Shown here in pieces: positions 1 through 14,000 of a DNA stretch of 64,000 bases (its first letter is position 1; each line of letters begins with the position of its first letter). The stretch lies in the NCBI GenBank assembly GCA_963680875.1, contig OY804579.1, positions 78,977,095 to 79,041,094 on the forward strand. Direction: 5' to 3'. Under the pieces are notes generated by a model. That model saw nothing but the letters and a program-made list of their open reading frames with translations. It was not told the origin of the DNA and searched no databases. Source of the DNA: Bathymodiolus brooksi (Eukaryota > Mollusca > Bivalvia > Mytilida > Modiolidae). Position numbers and translations under genes: made by a program.

Positions 1-336
1 CACAATTAATTGTTTGCTGATACAAGACTGGCTGTCATGGATGCAACCATTTTTGTCCACTCTTATCACCTGGCCATTATCATCCATTGTCTGTGTCTAT
101 TAGGTTTTTACATTGCAATCCTTTTCTCAGTAACTACTGGAACATATGGTACAGAAAAAAAATATCCTGCTAGTATCACAAAACATTGTACTGAGTATTT
201 TCATCATTGATCATGATATGTCTTGTGCCCGAGTTCCACTCCTGATTGTTATTGGAGTTTATGTGTTCAATTTTCAGTATTATGTCCATTGTTTTGTTGA
301 CCATTGACATTGTTGTCCCTGTTCTTTTGTTTATTA
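1..336. other. Window start, TCF upstream intron or flank
   Basis: AT-rich sequence with no recognised exon. Short open frames here have no motif or splice context. The 168-bp repeat family begins at about 337. Confidence 0.5.
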
Positions 337-1700
337 TACCCCTGCTCCACCGGAGGAGGGTATACTGTTTTACCTCTGTCCTTCCGTCCGTCCAAAGAAA
401 TTTTTCTTCACATTTTTCTAAGCAACTATTGATGGCAGAAATCTGATATATGGTCACAAGCTTCATATAGGTACCCCATATCGTGGGAAGCGTTTTTGGA
501 CCCGTCAGATTCCTACTTCTTGTTTGCCGACTTAGTTGGCTTTTATACACATTGAACATATATGCACATTTTTTGTCGCATTTTTCTAAGCAACTATTGA
601 TGACAGGAATCTGATATTTGGTCACAAGCTTCATATAGGTATGCCGTATCAGACTTGGAAATTTGTTTTGTCCTGCACCCAATAATTTTCTGCAGGACCT
701 ACTCAAATTGTGCAGGACCGGAACTTACAAAATTCTAAAATTTAAATGGAATTAGTGATGTGAACAATAAAAACCTGACCCGCCATGTTTTCAAATATAG
801 ACACACGAAATGGTTGCGTTGATGCATCACAGCCAGTTTAAACTAAAAAAAAATACAATGATTAATAGAATTACCATGGAAACAGTTGCATGTTTAAGAA
901 GTAAATGTCATTTGAAGCAGAATCTAATTCCGAGTTGACTGTGATCGTTCCGGCATACCAGTTGCATTTCCGATTTGCGGTGCAAAACAAAATACACAAA
1001 CAAAACATTTTGTCATACACCCGGACCGGCATACTTGCCAGTATTGCCGGTCCTTGTGATTTTCTGCACGCTCGGTCTGATGGTCCGACGAATTTCAAAA
1101 GGTCTGCCGTATTGTGGGAAACGCTTTTGGACCCGTCAGATTCCTACTTCCTGTTTGCCGACTTAGTTGGTTTTTATACACATTGAACATGTATGCACAT
1201 TTTTTGTCACATTTTTCTCAGCAACTATTGATGGCAGAAATCTGATATTTCATCACAATCTTCATATTGGTATGCAATATTGTGGGAAGTGTTTTTGGAC
1301 CCGTCGGATTCCTACCTCCTGTTTGCCGACCTAGTTGGTTTTTATACACATTGAACATATATGCACATTTTTAGTCACATTTTTCTCAGCAACTATTGAT
1401 GGCAGAAATCTGATATTTGGTCACAAGCTTCATATAGGTACCCCATATCGTGGTAAGCGTTTATGGACCCATCAGATTCCTACTTCCTGTTTGCCGACTT
1501 TGTTGATTTTTATACACATTGAACATGTATGCTCATTTTTCGTCGCATTTTTCTCAGCAACTATTGATGGCAGAAATCTGATATTTCGTCACAATCTTCA
1601 TATTGGTACGCAATATTGTGGGAAGCGTTTTTGGACCCGTCAGATTCCTACTTCCTGTTTGCCGATTTGGTTGGTTTTTATACACATTGAACATATATGC
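337..1700 (+). repeat. 168-bp monomer repeat family A, hairpin-headed, interrupted
   Basis: The block opens with an imperfect foldback (TATACCC ... GGGTATA, 338-366) followed by a GTCC-rich stretch, then monomers each with ATTGATGGCAGAAATCTGAT, GTGGGAAGCG and TTCCTACTTCCTGTTTGCCG. The last motif recurs at 1141, 1309, 1477 and 1645, exactly 168 bp apart. About 430 bp of unrelated sequence (about 655-1095) breaks the array. As 168 is 56 codons, long frames open through it on both strands; they are not genes. The same family lies reversed at 44.2 and 48.1 kb. Confidence 0.85.
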
Positions 1701-1754
1701 AGGGGTATCACAAGTGAGCTAATCTCACAGTTCATCTTGTTGTATTGGCTGTTC

Positions 1755-3218
1755 TTTGATTTAGGGATTCTGATAACCACTTTGGTATCTTAGGGATTCT
1801 GATAACCACTTTGGTATCTTAGGGATTCTGATAACCACTTTGGTATCTTAGGGATTCTGATAACCACTTTGGTATCTTAGGGATTCTGATAACCACTTTG
1901 GTATCTTAGGGATTCTGATAACCACTTTGGTATCTTAGGGATTCTGATAACCACTTTGGTATCTTAGGGATTCTGATAACCACTTTGGTATCTTAGGGAT
2001 TCTGATAACCACTTTGGTATCTAAGGGATTCTGATAACCGCTTTGGTATCTTAGGGATTCTGATAACCACTTTGGTATCTTAGGGATTCTGATAACCACT
2101 TTGGTATCTTAGGGATTCTGATAACCACTTTGGTATCTTAGGGATTCTGATAACTACTTTGGTATCTTAGGGATTCTGATAACCACTTTGGTATCTTAGG
2201 GATTCTGATAACCACTTTGGTATCTTTGATTTAGGGATTCTGATAACCACTTTGGTATCTTAGGGATTCTGATAACCACTTTGGTATCTTAGGGATTCTG
2301 ATAACCACTTTGGTATCTTAGGGATTCTGATAACCACTTTGGTATCTTAGGGATTCTGATAACCATTTTGGTATCTTAGGGATTCTGATAACCACTTTGG
2401 TATCTTAGGGATTCTGATAACCACTTTGGTATCTTAGGGATTCTGATAACCACTTTGGTATCTTAGGGATTCTGATAACCACTTTGGTATCTTTGATTTA
2501 GGGATTCTGATAACCATTTTGGTATCTAAGGGATTCTGATAACCATTTTGGTATCTTAGGGATTCTGATAACCACTTTGGTATCTTAGGGATTCTGATAA
2601 CCACTTTGGTATCTTTGATTTAGGGATTCTGATAACCACTTTGGTATCTTAGGGATTCTGATAACCACTTTGGTATCTTTGATTTAGGGATTCTGATAAC
2701 CACTTTGGTATCTTAGGGATTCTGATAACCACTTTGGTATCTTAGGGATTCTGATAACCACTTTGGTATCTTAGGGATTCTGATAACCACTTTGGTATCT
2801 TAGGGATTCTGATAACCACTTTGGTATCTTAGGGATTCTGATAACCACTTTGGTATCTTTGATTTAGGGATTCTGATAACCACTTTGGTATCTTAGGGAT
2901 TCTGATAACCACTTTGGTATCTTAGGGATTCTGATAACCACTTTGGTATCTTAGGGATTCTGATAACCACTTTGGTATCTTAGGGATTCTGATAACCACT
3001 TTGGTATCTTAGGGATTCTGATAACCACTTTGGTATCTTTGATTTAGGGATTCTGATAACCACTTTGGTATCTTAGGGATTCTGATAACCATTTTGGTAT
3101 CTTAGGGATTCTGATAACCACTTTGGTATCTTAGGGATTCTGATAACCACTTTGGTATCTTAGGGATTCTGATAACCACTTTGGTATCTTAGGGATTCTG
3201 ATAACCACTTTGGTATCT
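1755..3218 (+). repeat. 29-bp minisatellite with 35-bp variants, 49 units
   Basis: The unit is TAGGGATTCTGATAACCAC plus TTTGGTATCT (29 bp). Seven units carry an extra 6 bp (TTGATT) before TAGGG, making 35 bp. TTTGATT starts at 1755, 2225, 2492, 2614, 2678, 2858 and 3038, so blocks hold 16, 9, 4, 2, 6, 6 and 6 units. The sum, 42 x 29 + 7 x 35, equals the array length exactly. The last three 180-bp blocks form a higher-order repeat. It lies upstream of the first visible TCF exon, probably in an intron. Confidence 0.97.
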
Positions 3219-4946
3219 TCAAACTTTTCTTGCTGTTACAAGAAACCCCCCCAAAAACATGGATACTGTTTGAAGCATGTTTGGTCAGTAGATAGATCAT
3301 ACCAGTTAATTTTCTTTTCTTTTGAGATTTGTATCAGCTACAGGCCTTTCAATAAGGGACGATACCAGGTACTTTTCCCCACCTAAAATGGTCTTTGGTA
3401 CCTCCTGATTTTCATGAAAATTGTTCAAAGTTTAATAAAACGTGCTGACTGTAAATAGTGAAGTACTGGTACACTTGAAAAATATTGAAAGCCCTAAACT
3501 ATATCTTTTCATTTGAAAAAAACCCAACTTGGTTCTGTGCTATTTAGGAATAAATCAATGACATAATTTGTTAATTCAAATGACATTGTTAGATATATGT
3601 AAACTATAAAGTTATCTGAGTCAAATTGTTTACTTTGTACCGTTGTTACAAAGGGTAGATGTTAATTCAAATCACTAAAATATTCAAGAATTGATTTTGA
3701 GCGTTATTTAAAGTATTTTGAATTTGAAATTATTCTTTATTTGCTGATAATGCCTGCGATATGTATTGTAATTTCTGCTCGCGTGCCTGCAAAATGTAAG
3801 CTATGATAAAACAATGTAACTAATAAAAAAAATCTTCGTAATAAACTAGTCATTAAAGTCCGCATCAATTTTTACAGCAGAACTTGTTTAGATTGTTGCC
3901 AATCGTAAATTTATCGAAATTACAATTTTATGGTAGAAATGGACCTGATCTAAGGCTAAATTGAATATCAATAATATGTAATGATTTTACCGTTGTTTCG
4001 GTTCTTCAGCCGAGACAGTAGTATTTTTGTATTTTTTTGTGATGATATGATCATCTTTGAGGAATTAAAATCGCGGTCATATTTCTTTTTATTTCAAAAT
4101 ATCTTTTAAATCTACAGGCTTGAGTGTATCTTGTTGCACAATGACAGAGTGTATGAATATAATTTGATGAACGAAATCCATTATTTTAATGAGAATATCG
4201 AATGTGTCATATTTTATTTTCTATCAAATATAAAATATGTGGTATCATAATCATAGGTAGATTTTTTATTTTACCTGTGTAAGCCATTGCTTTTTGCTTA
4301 ACAGATGTAAAATATATTTCCGGAGAAAAAAAATATATAATAAATTGTTCAGCTTAAACAGGAAGGACTTGTATATAGATATATAGATGTAGTTTAATTC
4401 AAAGTGATGACTCAATTTATTAATTTCTATATAATGACCTCTGCAGATTTAATGTGCAATGAAGATGGCAGAGTGATTGAATTTAGATACAAGAAAAAAA
4501 AATTGCATGAACCACATAAACCAGGTCACCCCAAATTTATATTTAGAATACTATGACATAAGGTGATAGAAATCTAAATCACGGTTTGACTACGTTGCAG
4601 GCATCACTGAATTTAAAAAAAATGTTGGTTTGCCGTTGCCTTGATAATCCAGCAAAATCACCACTACCCTCAATTTATTTTCCTGCTGTTTAATTTTTTT
4701 GGTTATTTTAAGAAAAATAATAAATTACCCACCTGAATTGTACCTACCCATTTCTCAAAATGTGGTTTGAGAAACAACAAGCCCAACTATTTTATAAGGA
4801 TGGTCTGGTGAAAAAAAAAGATTATATTTAATTGATTTTATATTTTAGGTATACCCAGATACCTAGTGTGTTCTGTTATTGGTGTTGTATATATATATTT
4901 ATGTTTGCCTAGTGATAATAATAATAAATGTTTGATTGTATTTCAG
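3219..4946. other. TCF intron, no gene seen
   Basis: AT-rich intron sequence. A diverged dispersed repeat at about 4600-4810 (CCAGCAAAATCACCACTACCC ... CTCAAAATGTGG) has a weaker relative at 8640-8850. Nothing else stands out. Confidence 0.5.
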
Positions 4947-5034
4947 GTTTACCTAGACCCCCAATGTATCCCTACCCTGGTTCTGGTCAGTTTCCTCCTA
5001 GTCTTTATGGACCAGACCTTTCACAAGTGCAATG
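4947..5034 (+). CDS. TCF7L2: TCF exon: proline-rich segment GLPRPP
   Basis: The exon follows a TTTCAG acceptor and ends at a GTAAGT donor at 5035. It is 88 nt, enters in phase 1 (needs one upstream base) and leaves with two bases. It encodes about 30 residues rich in Pro, Gly and Tyr ([14 protein letters not shown]...), aligning with the TGIPRPP region of vertebrate TCF7L2 upstream of the HMG box, a region linked to Groucho/TLE repression. The junction codon with the next exon is TG|G, Trp. Only this frame is open. It is the most 5' TCF exon I can recognise; the preceding exon must end with a single overhanging base. Confidence 0.88.
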
Positions 5035-8000
5035 GTAAGTAGTCAATTAACTTCCCATACTGTCTAGTACAGTAGTGTCCTTATAAAGCCACCCCTTCTG
5101 CAATGAAAAAGTGGCCTTATAAGAGAGGTGGCCTTTGGTGGGAGAGGCCTTATTAGAGGATGGGTTAAAGTATAACAAGTACAGAATAATATAATGCTTA
5201 TGCTGCTCTTAGTGCTTGCTCACCTGAACTTGAAAAAATTGATCATCATTATCTTGAATTCAGAGAAGTAATTCCTAGATTACTGGAACAAACCTTTTGG
5301 TGTAAAAACACTAATTTCTTTTAAGATTTTCTACTACATTTGTTTGTTTTTTTTTAGCCTTCCTGGCTAATTTTGGTTTAACATTACTAACACCATATAT
5401 TTTCTGAAGTTTAGCTGTACATGATGATTTCTTTAAAATCTTGGAAGATAAGCTGAAACAACCCCTACCCTAAAAATAACAATGTCATCCCCAGAAATTC
5501 TGTATTTATAGGTCATGCATCAATCCCAAAAACTTCATTTATTGCTGCTATTATACTATGTGAGAAAATTAACCAGATTCTTATTTGGTTCCACCACCCC
5601 ACACAATCATATTTGTCTTAAAAACGGGTGCCTACTGCTCTAAAACTCCAGTGTAGATCAATGGTCTTCATACATATATGATACGACAGTTTAACCTACT
5701 GACCGTTTAATTAATTAGGTTACTGGTACACTATATTTGTTGTTGTTCTGGGTTACACATCATGTGGTACCATAAGAATAAACAATAAAGAACTAGGTTA
5801 CAGTCAAACCTGTCTAATGTAACCTTCCAAAGGAACAGTAAAAATAAGGTCACACAAGACAGGTGGTTGCATAATACTGGTTTAATTAATATGAAATGCT
5901 TGGTAAAGGGAAATTAAAATTAAGGTCACATAATACAAGTTTATTGCTTGATTGAGATAGTCTTTAAAGTAGGTGAGATAGTCTTTAAAGTAGGCTTGAC
6001 TGTATTTCTTTTAAAGCAGTGTAATTAATTGATTATAAAGAAATAAATAGAAATAATAAAATTTAGAAAAACACCATATTTTGCGTCTTTGACCCAAAAT
6101 GACAGTTTATTTGACCAATTATGACAAGAATTATATTGACTATTACATAGCAATAAAATAATTATAAAGTGGAAAATTATGGGATAGCAGTGTCATAATC
6201 CACAGTCCACTCTGCCATTCAATGATCATTAGCCTTCTTTATGATAGACAAGTAGAAATTGGATGTTTTTATAGACCATAAATGTGCGGGTTCATAGGGC
6301 GATTATTATTTTGAAGTAGACACAGTACATGTCATGAATTGGCTTTTATTAAATGAGAATTTTATGTTTTTTATTGCACTAAAATAGTTGAAGATTGTTT
6401 TAATGGCTATTGTGTAGTTGATTCCGTTGCATTTTAAAGCGATAAATACATTTGAGGACTATTGTTGTGCATGATTTATAACAAGTCAAATATTTCCTAA
6501 ACAGCGGGGATGATAATGCAGGATCGAAAAATTTAGAAATTAAATATCAGGGAAATGTGGTTTTCAATATTGTTACGTCATATTATATCTTGTAGAAAGA
6601 AAAAAAATGAAATAAATTATATAGCCAAATTACAACCGAAAAAAGAATCTTAATGTTTTGTTAGACACGAAAAATACATTTTGAAACATATCTCTTTGTG
6701 AAAGTCTCACCAGTGAACATCATTGTGATTACACATTTTTGTTCAATTTTCTATGATATAGATTAAAACAAGATTGTCGAGATCTTAAATGGCTTCTTTT
6801 AAAAGAAAAGACTCATTGAAGATGACAGATAGTCATTTGAGACTCTCGTGATAGTTTTTAGCAAAAATTATAGTTTTGTATATCATACTGTTAGCAATCG
6901 TGAAAAGAGACAGTTCTCAAGTTTAATGAATTACTTTAAATAACAGCAGTTTGTTCTAGATTAAGCCTACACAATGTTTGTCTAGTATCTTGCTCTTCTT
7001 GTAGGTAGATGCATTTTGTACAAAAATTCTTGAAATATATGACTATGTTTAAATTGTGAAGAAGTAGATGACTACACTCACTTATTTTTACAATGTCAAC
7101 ACAAAATAATTTTCAAGATCAAACTTTTTTTTTCTTCAAAATATTCAAATGGTTTATAATGTGAATTAGAACTCGATATAACATTGTGTGATAAAGTTGG
7201 TCAGTAACTTGCCTCAGGTCAGTGGTTTTCTCCGGGTACTCTGATTTCTTCCACAAATAAAACTGACTCACGATTGTCGATATAACTGAAATATTGTTGA
7301 AAGTGGTGTAAGACACCATAACCCTAACCGTGACTTAAAGGCATACAGGCTGTCAACTTTTTTTTATATATATATTAAAAGTTGCCAATATTCGATGCTT
7401 TATACTAATTGCAGTTGAAATTTTTCATAATATCATACATAAATAGCCTAGAACGAAGGAAATACGTCGCTCTTTTATTTTCTTGAATCCAGTAAAGAAT
7501 CCAGTGTTTACCCGTGCAATATTCATACGACCTGATAGTGAACTCATTCGGGAAAGTGTTTGCGCATGTGCGAAATTGTTTGTTGATGAATAAAGCACAA
7601 ATCGAATCGTGGAATTGAACAAAAACATTGACGGATTCTATACGAAAACGACACAAAAAGGAGGATTCAGCAAGCTTTGTGTAAAAATAAAAAAAAGATG
7701 TTATACCGACCTACTCCATTTTTCAACATGTAAGCATAATTCAGTATCTTTTTTTCGGCCGAATCGTATTTTAACAGTAGAATTGCATCGTAGTTTTTTT
7801 TATATATATTATTTTTTTTCAGGAGAAAATGCTAGGTGATATCTCTTTTAAATTAGAGACTAAAATAATGAACTTCATGTCTGTTTTTTTTCTAAAAAAA
7901 ATATAATTAAGACAACTCGTAAGTGTTTTCAATAATATGCAATACAATTTGTTTACAATTTTCCCTTTTTTCCCTTTGCAGAGTTTGGGTTTGTTTTTAT

Positions 8001-11000
8001 TGATTTCATCACTATTTCCGATTTTAAGTGTCATTTTTACTAAATACCATTATATAATATTAACTGATTCCCCCGTGATCCAATTTCATAGATATATTTC
8101 TTAAATTATATTAATTGTAATGAATTTACATGCAACATGCTTCCTGGTTATCAGTATTCAACAAACTTCGGAAAAGCAGCCGACTTATAATTGGGTCGTG
8201 TTAATGGCGATTTTATCAGCAGATATTCAAATTCTTTTCACTAATTACGACATTATAACATATTTTTTAAACCTGGTTTCTTGTTCAGAACATTTTATTA
8301 GTATAAAACATCGAATATTGGCAACTTTTAATATAAACAAAAAAAATTAATTCTGACAGCCTTTAAAAAGCTCAGGAAAATTGAGAAAAAAAAAATACTA
8401 AATCCTAAATCTTTTTTCTCAAGTAAAAACAACAGTCTCCTATAGTAGAAGGTCATTAGAACTGAGGACAGGATACTTGTTTAATACAGCCGTATTATAC
8501 CCTTCATGTAAAGTTTGGTGTTATTTGGCTCTTTTGTTTGTTAGAACCTTGAGAACATTTTTTTTTATATTTTATAAAGCAACAAATATCGAAGAGAGTG
8601 TGTTAGCATGATTAGGCCATCTATAAAAAAAAAAGTTGGATTGCTGTTATTTGACAGACCCACCAAAATCATCCTTGCCCAAAAAAGTTATTGGGGTTTT
8701 TCCAATTTTGTGTTTTTACTATTATAAGCATGTTTTTACCACAAAATGTGGGTTTTTTTTTTGAATTTTTGAAGAAGAAAAGATTTTTTTTTCTACCTAG
8801 CTACCTACTTCTAAAATTATGGATTGGGAAGCACCAAACCAACTAATTTTTTTTTTTTTTTTTTTATACATCATAATATAGTTTATTCAAAATCTCCTGT
8901 TTACAACAGAGCTCCAGATAAGCTGTGTATTTGCGTTTTTTACGCTATGAAAACGAGTAAAAACGCATGTATTATCAGATCAGAGTGTACATTTACGCAT
9001 ACATATTGCTGTGTAAGCAAACTTTCCAAATTCGGTCGGACCGTACTTGTACGCTGTTGACGACAATACATCGTGTACATAAACAATACATTTTTGACTT
9101 TGAGAAATTCCCCGTAATTATTTCTCTTTATACTTTTCGAAAGAGAAAGTGTATACATCCGATGGTACCGAATGTTTGCCTTTCTAAGCATCGATGTCAA
9201 AAGACATCTGATTGGATGTTTAGGATAAATCATCCAATCGCGGTCAATATTACAAATAAATGCGGTTTAGTTAAGAACTAAAACGAAAGTGAATTTGGGA
9301 ACACGTTGTTCGTTGAAAATGAGCAAGAACATGAATAAGCATGCTACGGAAAATTATATACTTTTTTAAAAGTTCCTGACAGTTTCATCTGTGTCTAGTG
9401 ACAGTATAGTTAAAGGAATCATTGATGACATTATCAACACGGCTGTGAAAACTGCCGAAGTCGACGAGCAAAAAAAAAAATATTTACAACATTTTATTAA
9501 TAAACATGACACAATCGTGTCAAATTAAACAGAGATATACATTTCACTTGCATCCTGTGTTTATTGAATAACACTTGTGTCCAACATAATTTTAAAAGTG
9601 TACATGTAAGCAATCTTTTCTGAAGTAGAGAGTACAACAGTACAAAGGAAATATGCAAATACGCATCATTTTCAAAAGTAGGGGGGAATTACCCTTTGGA
9701 CTTGAAAATTATCTGAACCTGAATGGCCCAGGAGTGAACATTAATGGTCCCTGTTTTACATAAATCTCACTTGTCCAGGGGTAGCAAGTGAAAATAAAAA
9801 TAAAAAGTCCACTTAAACATATTTCATATTCATTTGTTTTTACATTTCATTATAATATACACAATTAGACGATACAATTATTACCATGCATTAGCTTTAT
9901 GTTCATAAATAATAAATACTCATATGTTATTCCGAAAAAGTTCTAATTTGTTTTTATCATTTTCATTAATATGCAAAGTTTGTAATGAGCATTGTAAATG
10001 TTTTTTAAAATTATTTTTCCAAGTATTGAAAATTGTTTTGATCTCCAATTCGGGATTGGTTATATTTCACCTTATTACGTATTTTCCATATTTCCCACTT
10101 TGTGATAAATATTACGGTATTAAAAATGACGTCTAAATCCTCGCCCTCATATAGCCCTAACATATTATATAATTCCTTGATTTCTATATTAGCTGTTAAT
10201 CCAGATCTGTTAAATATTGCTTCTATTTCTTTTATATTTTTTTTCACAGAAGGACATTTAAAAAATAGATGCTGCATCGTTTCATCGTTGTCTCTTATTT
10301 GGCAGAGATGGCGTTTGACAAATTCATTTTTTTCAATCTATGTTCTGTATAATTTGTATTATGGAGACATTTCCACTGGAATTCTTTGACCTTATTAGTA
10401 ACTTAGATTTTCTTTAATATTGTCCAAATTTGTGTCCAACTAATTTTAGTATATTATATAATGTTCATCAGGCCCACACTTGAATAACTTCAAGCTATTA
10501 TATATTGCTATGTTAATTGTTATTTGAACATGTACATATATTGCTATGTTATTTGAACATCATTTTCATGTACAACGTTATGTATTTAAATTTTCTTTCT
10601 TTTTGCAGGCAAAGACCTCCAGGGTACCCTATTTCCTCAGGTGCCTTTAGTGGGCCTTACCCACCTTCATTAATCAGTTCTAGTTCATCGTTTAGATTTG
10701 GTCCGCCAGGTCTGTTTCATCCTCATGGTTTACATCATCCAGGCATGCCTCATCCAGCCTTACTCTCACCAGGACCAAAACAAGAACCACAAGATAACCA
10801 TAGGTATGAATGATTGATTCGTGTTTAATGCCACTTTCAACAATATTTAAGTTATATCGTGGCGGTTCATAGGTATGAGTCTATGACTTAACAGTGTAAA
10901 ATATTCATGTCGTAGGAACCATTGGTTTTTATTCTGAAAAAAAAATCAAAAAAATCATGCGTTTGAATTATTCACCTTATATAAACCTTTATGTGTAGTA

Positions 11001-14000
11001 CCTGTATTAATTATTATTTTCTTTTGTTTGCCATTTATGGATAACACCTGTATTGTGGACTGACCTTTAAAAAATATCTAATTTTGACATACCAACAGAG
11101 AAAGTACTTAAAAACTAGTCCATATTGTTATTACAATGAAACCTGTCTAAGCACAACCTCCTTTGGATGAACTTTTGTGTTGGGAATAGACAGATGTTCT
11201 TTTTAGCTCATCTTGCCAAAGGCAATGTGAGCTTTTTCCATCACTTGGCGTCTGTCGTCCGTCGTCTTAACTTTTCACATTTTAATCTTCTCCTCTGAAA
11301 CTCCTTAGCCAAATGAACTGAAACTTGGTAGGAAGCATCTATGGAAGGTCCTCTATAAAGTTTGCTCATTTCGTCCCGATCCATTTACAAACATGGCCAC
11401 CACAGGCAATTCTTGTTTCTGATTGGCCGATTTTTTAAAATCTTCTCCTCTGAAACAGCTTGGCCAAATGAACCGAAACTTGGTAGGAAGGTCCTCTGTA
11501 AAGATTGCTCATTTCGTCCCGATCCGTTAACAAACATGGCCGCCTCAGACGATTCTTGTTTCTGATTAGCTGATTTCTAAAAATCTTCTCCTCTGAAATG
11601 GCTTTGCCAAATGAACCGAAACTTGATAGGAAGCATCTATGGAAAGTCCTCTATAGGGATTGCTCATTTCGTTTTGATCCGTTAACAAACATGGCTGCCA
11701 TAGGCAATTCTTGTTATACCCCCCGCAACGAAGTTGTAGGGGGGTATACTGGTTTCACCATGTCCGTCCGTCTGTAGACAAATCCTATGTCGTACGATAA
11801 CTTGAGTTGTGTTTCTTAGAATCTTTTAAAAAAAAATCAGTTGTTTACTGGTGAAGAGAGGAGGATCCCTTTATTTTTTGACGATTTTCACTTTTGCCGT
11901 TCCAGAGTTGTTGGACTTGATATGACGGAAAATATGAATTTTACCCTATGTCGTATGATAACTTGAGTAGTGTTTCTCAGAATGTTTTGAAATTTTATCA
12001 GCAGCTTACTGGTGAAGAGAGTAGGATCCCTTTCATTTTTGACGATTTCACTTTTGCTGAGTTATTGGACTTGATATGACAGAAAATATGATTTTTATCC
12101 TATGTTGTATGATAACTTGAGTAGTGTTTCTCAGAATGTTTTGAAATTTTATCAGCATCTTACTGGTGAAGAGAGGAGGGTCCCTTTCATTTTTGGTCGG
12201 AACAATCGGTAATGTTTTGGTTATGGAAATAGGTTGGACAGATGTGGGGAGTGGGGGGTATATCTTATATGCTCACAATAATACTAGTTTCTGGTTGATC
12301 TATTTCTAAAAATCTTCTTCTATGAAACTGCTTAGCCAAATGATCCGAAATTTGGTGGGAAGCACCTATGGAAGGCCCACTGAACCTCTAGTTATACAGG
12401 ATGAATTAACAAAGATTTCCTACATTGGGACTAAAAGTTTGGTTTATTCTGGTTTACTCAAGGTTTGATTTAGACATGTTTAACTGTATTTGTGAACGTT
12501 TTACTGTATAATTTGAACTATTTTGAATTGTCAATGAAAAAAAAAAGACATTTTTGTTTTGGATACGGAATGAATGTCATACAAGTCCTTCAGATGTATT
12601 AAAAAAAAACAAGGACTCTTCAACCTAAAAAAAAAATTGCATTATTAAATATGTGTTTGAGATAAGTCTTTGATACCCAGTGAAATAATATTAAAAAATG
12701 ATTATCCCTGAATTTCTCACCCAATGAAATTGTTATATTGCAGGAAAGTAAATGTGTCCTCAAAATTACATTTAAGGGTTTGCCGGTGCTTATTTTATAA
12801 CATTTAGAAAATTGATCTAGAATCTATAATACTTATATGGACATATGTGGTATTGTTTATCATTTTAATGGGTATAGTTACCAAATCCTATTATTGGTGA
12901 TATCTGAATATTACTTCCTGTATTTTTAACCTACCTAATTTATTATTTTCAATATACATTTTATGAACTAAAGATTTAGAGATCATATTGAAATATGTAG
13001 GTATTGTTGTGTAATTTAGTCCTCATATTATAAGGCGAATCCTTCTGCAATGAAATATTGTGGTGGCCTCTTTTGAGGGGCAATTTGATAGTACATTTTA
13101 TTTAACTTTCTCAGTGCATCTGAAATCTGGCCTGATAAGAGGAGTGACATTTGGTGGGAGGATCCTTATAATATATACCTCACCTTGTAGTCTTTATTTT
13201 GCACCTGCAGCTAGTCGTAGGGGGCATTAAGTTCTGCCCATGACATCAATAGGTCCTGCATTTGGTTTCCCCTGAAACAAATCATTTGAAATTTATTTAC
13301 AAGGTTAAGGACCATATAAAGGAAGGCCAAGTTTACCGTTTACCACTTTTTCTTTTATGGAGTTGTGCCCCCTGATATAAATTTAATTTTGTTTCCTGCT
13401 TTTCAGGAAATGCAGTCTTAAATTTAAGACTCCACCTTGTAATGTCCATGTTATTTTGAAAGAAAAGTACTTATTCATAATAAAATAATTGTACATATAC
13501 CACGATATAGCTGAAATACTGCTAAAGTTGGCATTAAACACCAATCAATCAATCTTAATTTTATGTATGATGACTTCATATTTTTTATGTATTTTTTTTA
13601 AACTGTTGTGTCATAAACTCCTAATATTTATATGAAATGAAAAAAAAATCTATTATTTGCTATCAAGCTTCAATGTAATTCGGAAATAAATATGTTGTCT
13701 TTATTATCGAAGAATAGGAAGTTGACTCCCATCCATGGAGAAAAAGTAAATAAAAGTGACTGAAATCTTGAATCAGTTAATTTTAACTTTAAATATTTAG
13801 GTGTTCGAAATACTGTGCAACAGATTTTATCAAGTTTTATGTTTCTTTTTTTTGTAGAAAAGTTTTCATGGTTAATCATGCTTTTGTGATCAAACCTATT
13901 AACACGTGTCAAGACAAGACGTTTACATCTCATAATGGGAGCTGTGACATTTGTCACTCTGTAGTATAGAAAACATCTACATGCTTTTAATGCTAAAAAA

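Noticed and set aside
176..706. 176-codon minus-strand frame as a gene
   Set aside because: Antisense translation of family A repeat monomers; the same peptide pattern appears at 44.2 and 48.1 kb.
1755..3218. CRISPR-like array of direct repeats
   Set aside because: Units are contiguous with no unique spacers, and the context is an animal genome.
7119..8350. Several 60-80 codon frames as small genes
   Set aside because: AT-rich, low-complexity translations without motifs, splice context or conservation visible by eye.
9924..10277. Minus-strand frame as a host gene in the TCF intron
   Set aside because: [11 protein letters not shown] and WEIWKIRNK are typical of LINE ORF2 C-termini; the frame is broken upstream.
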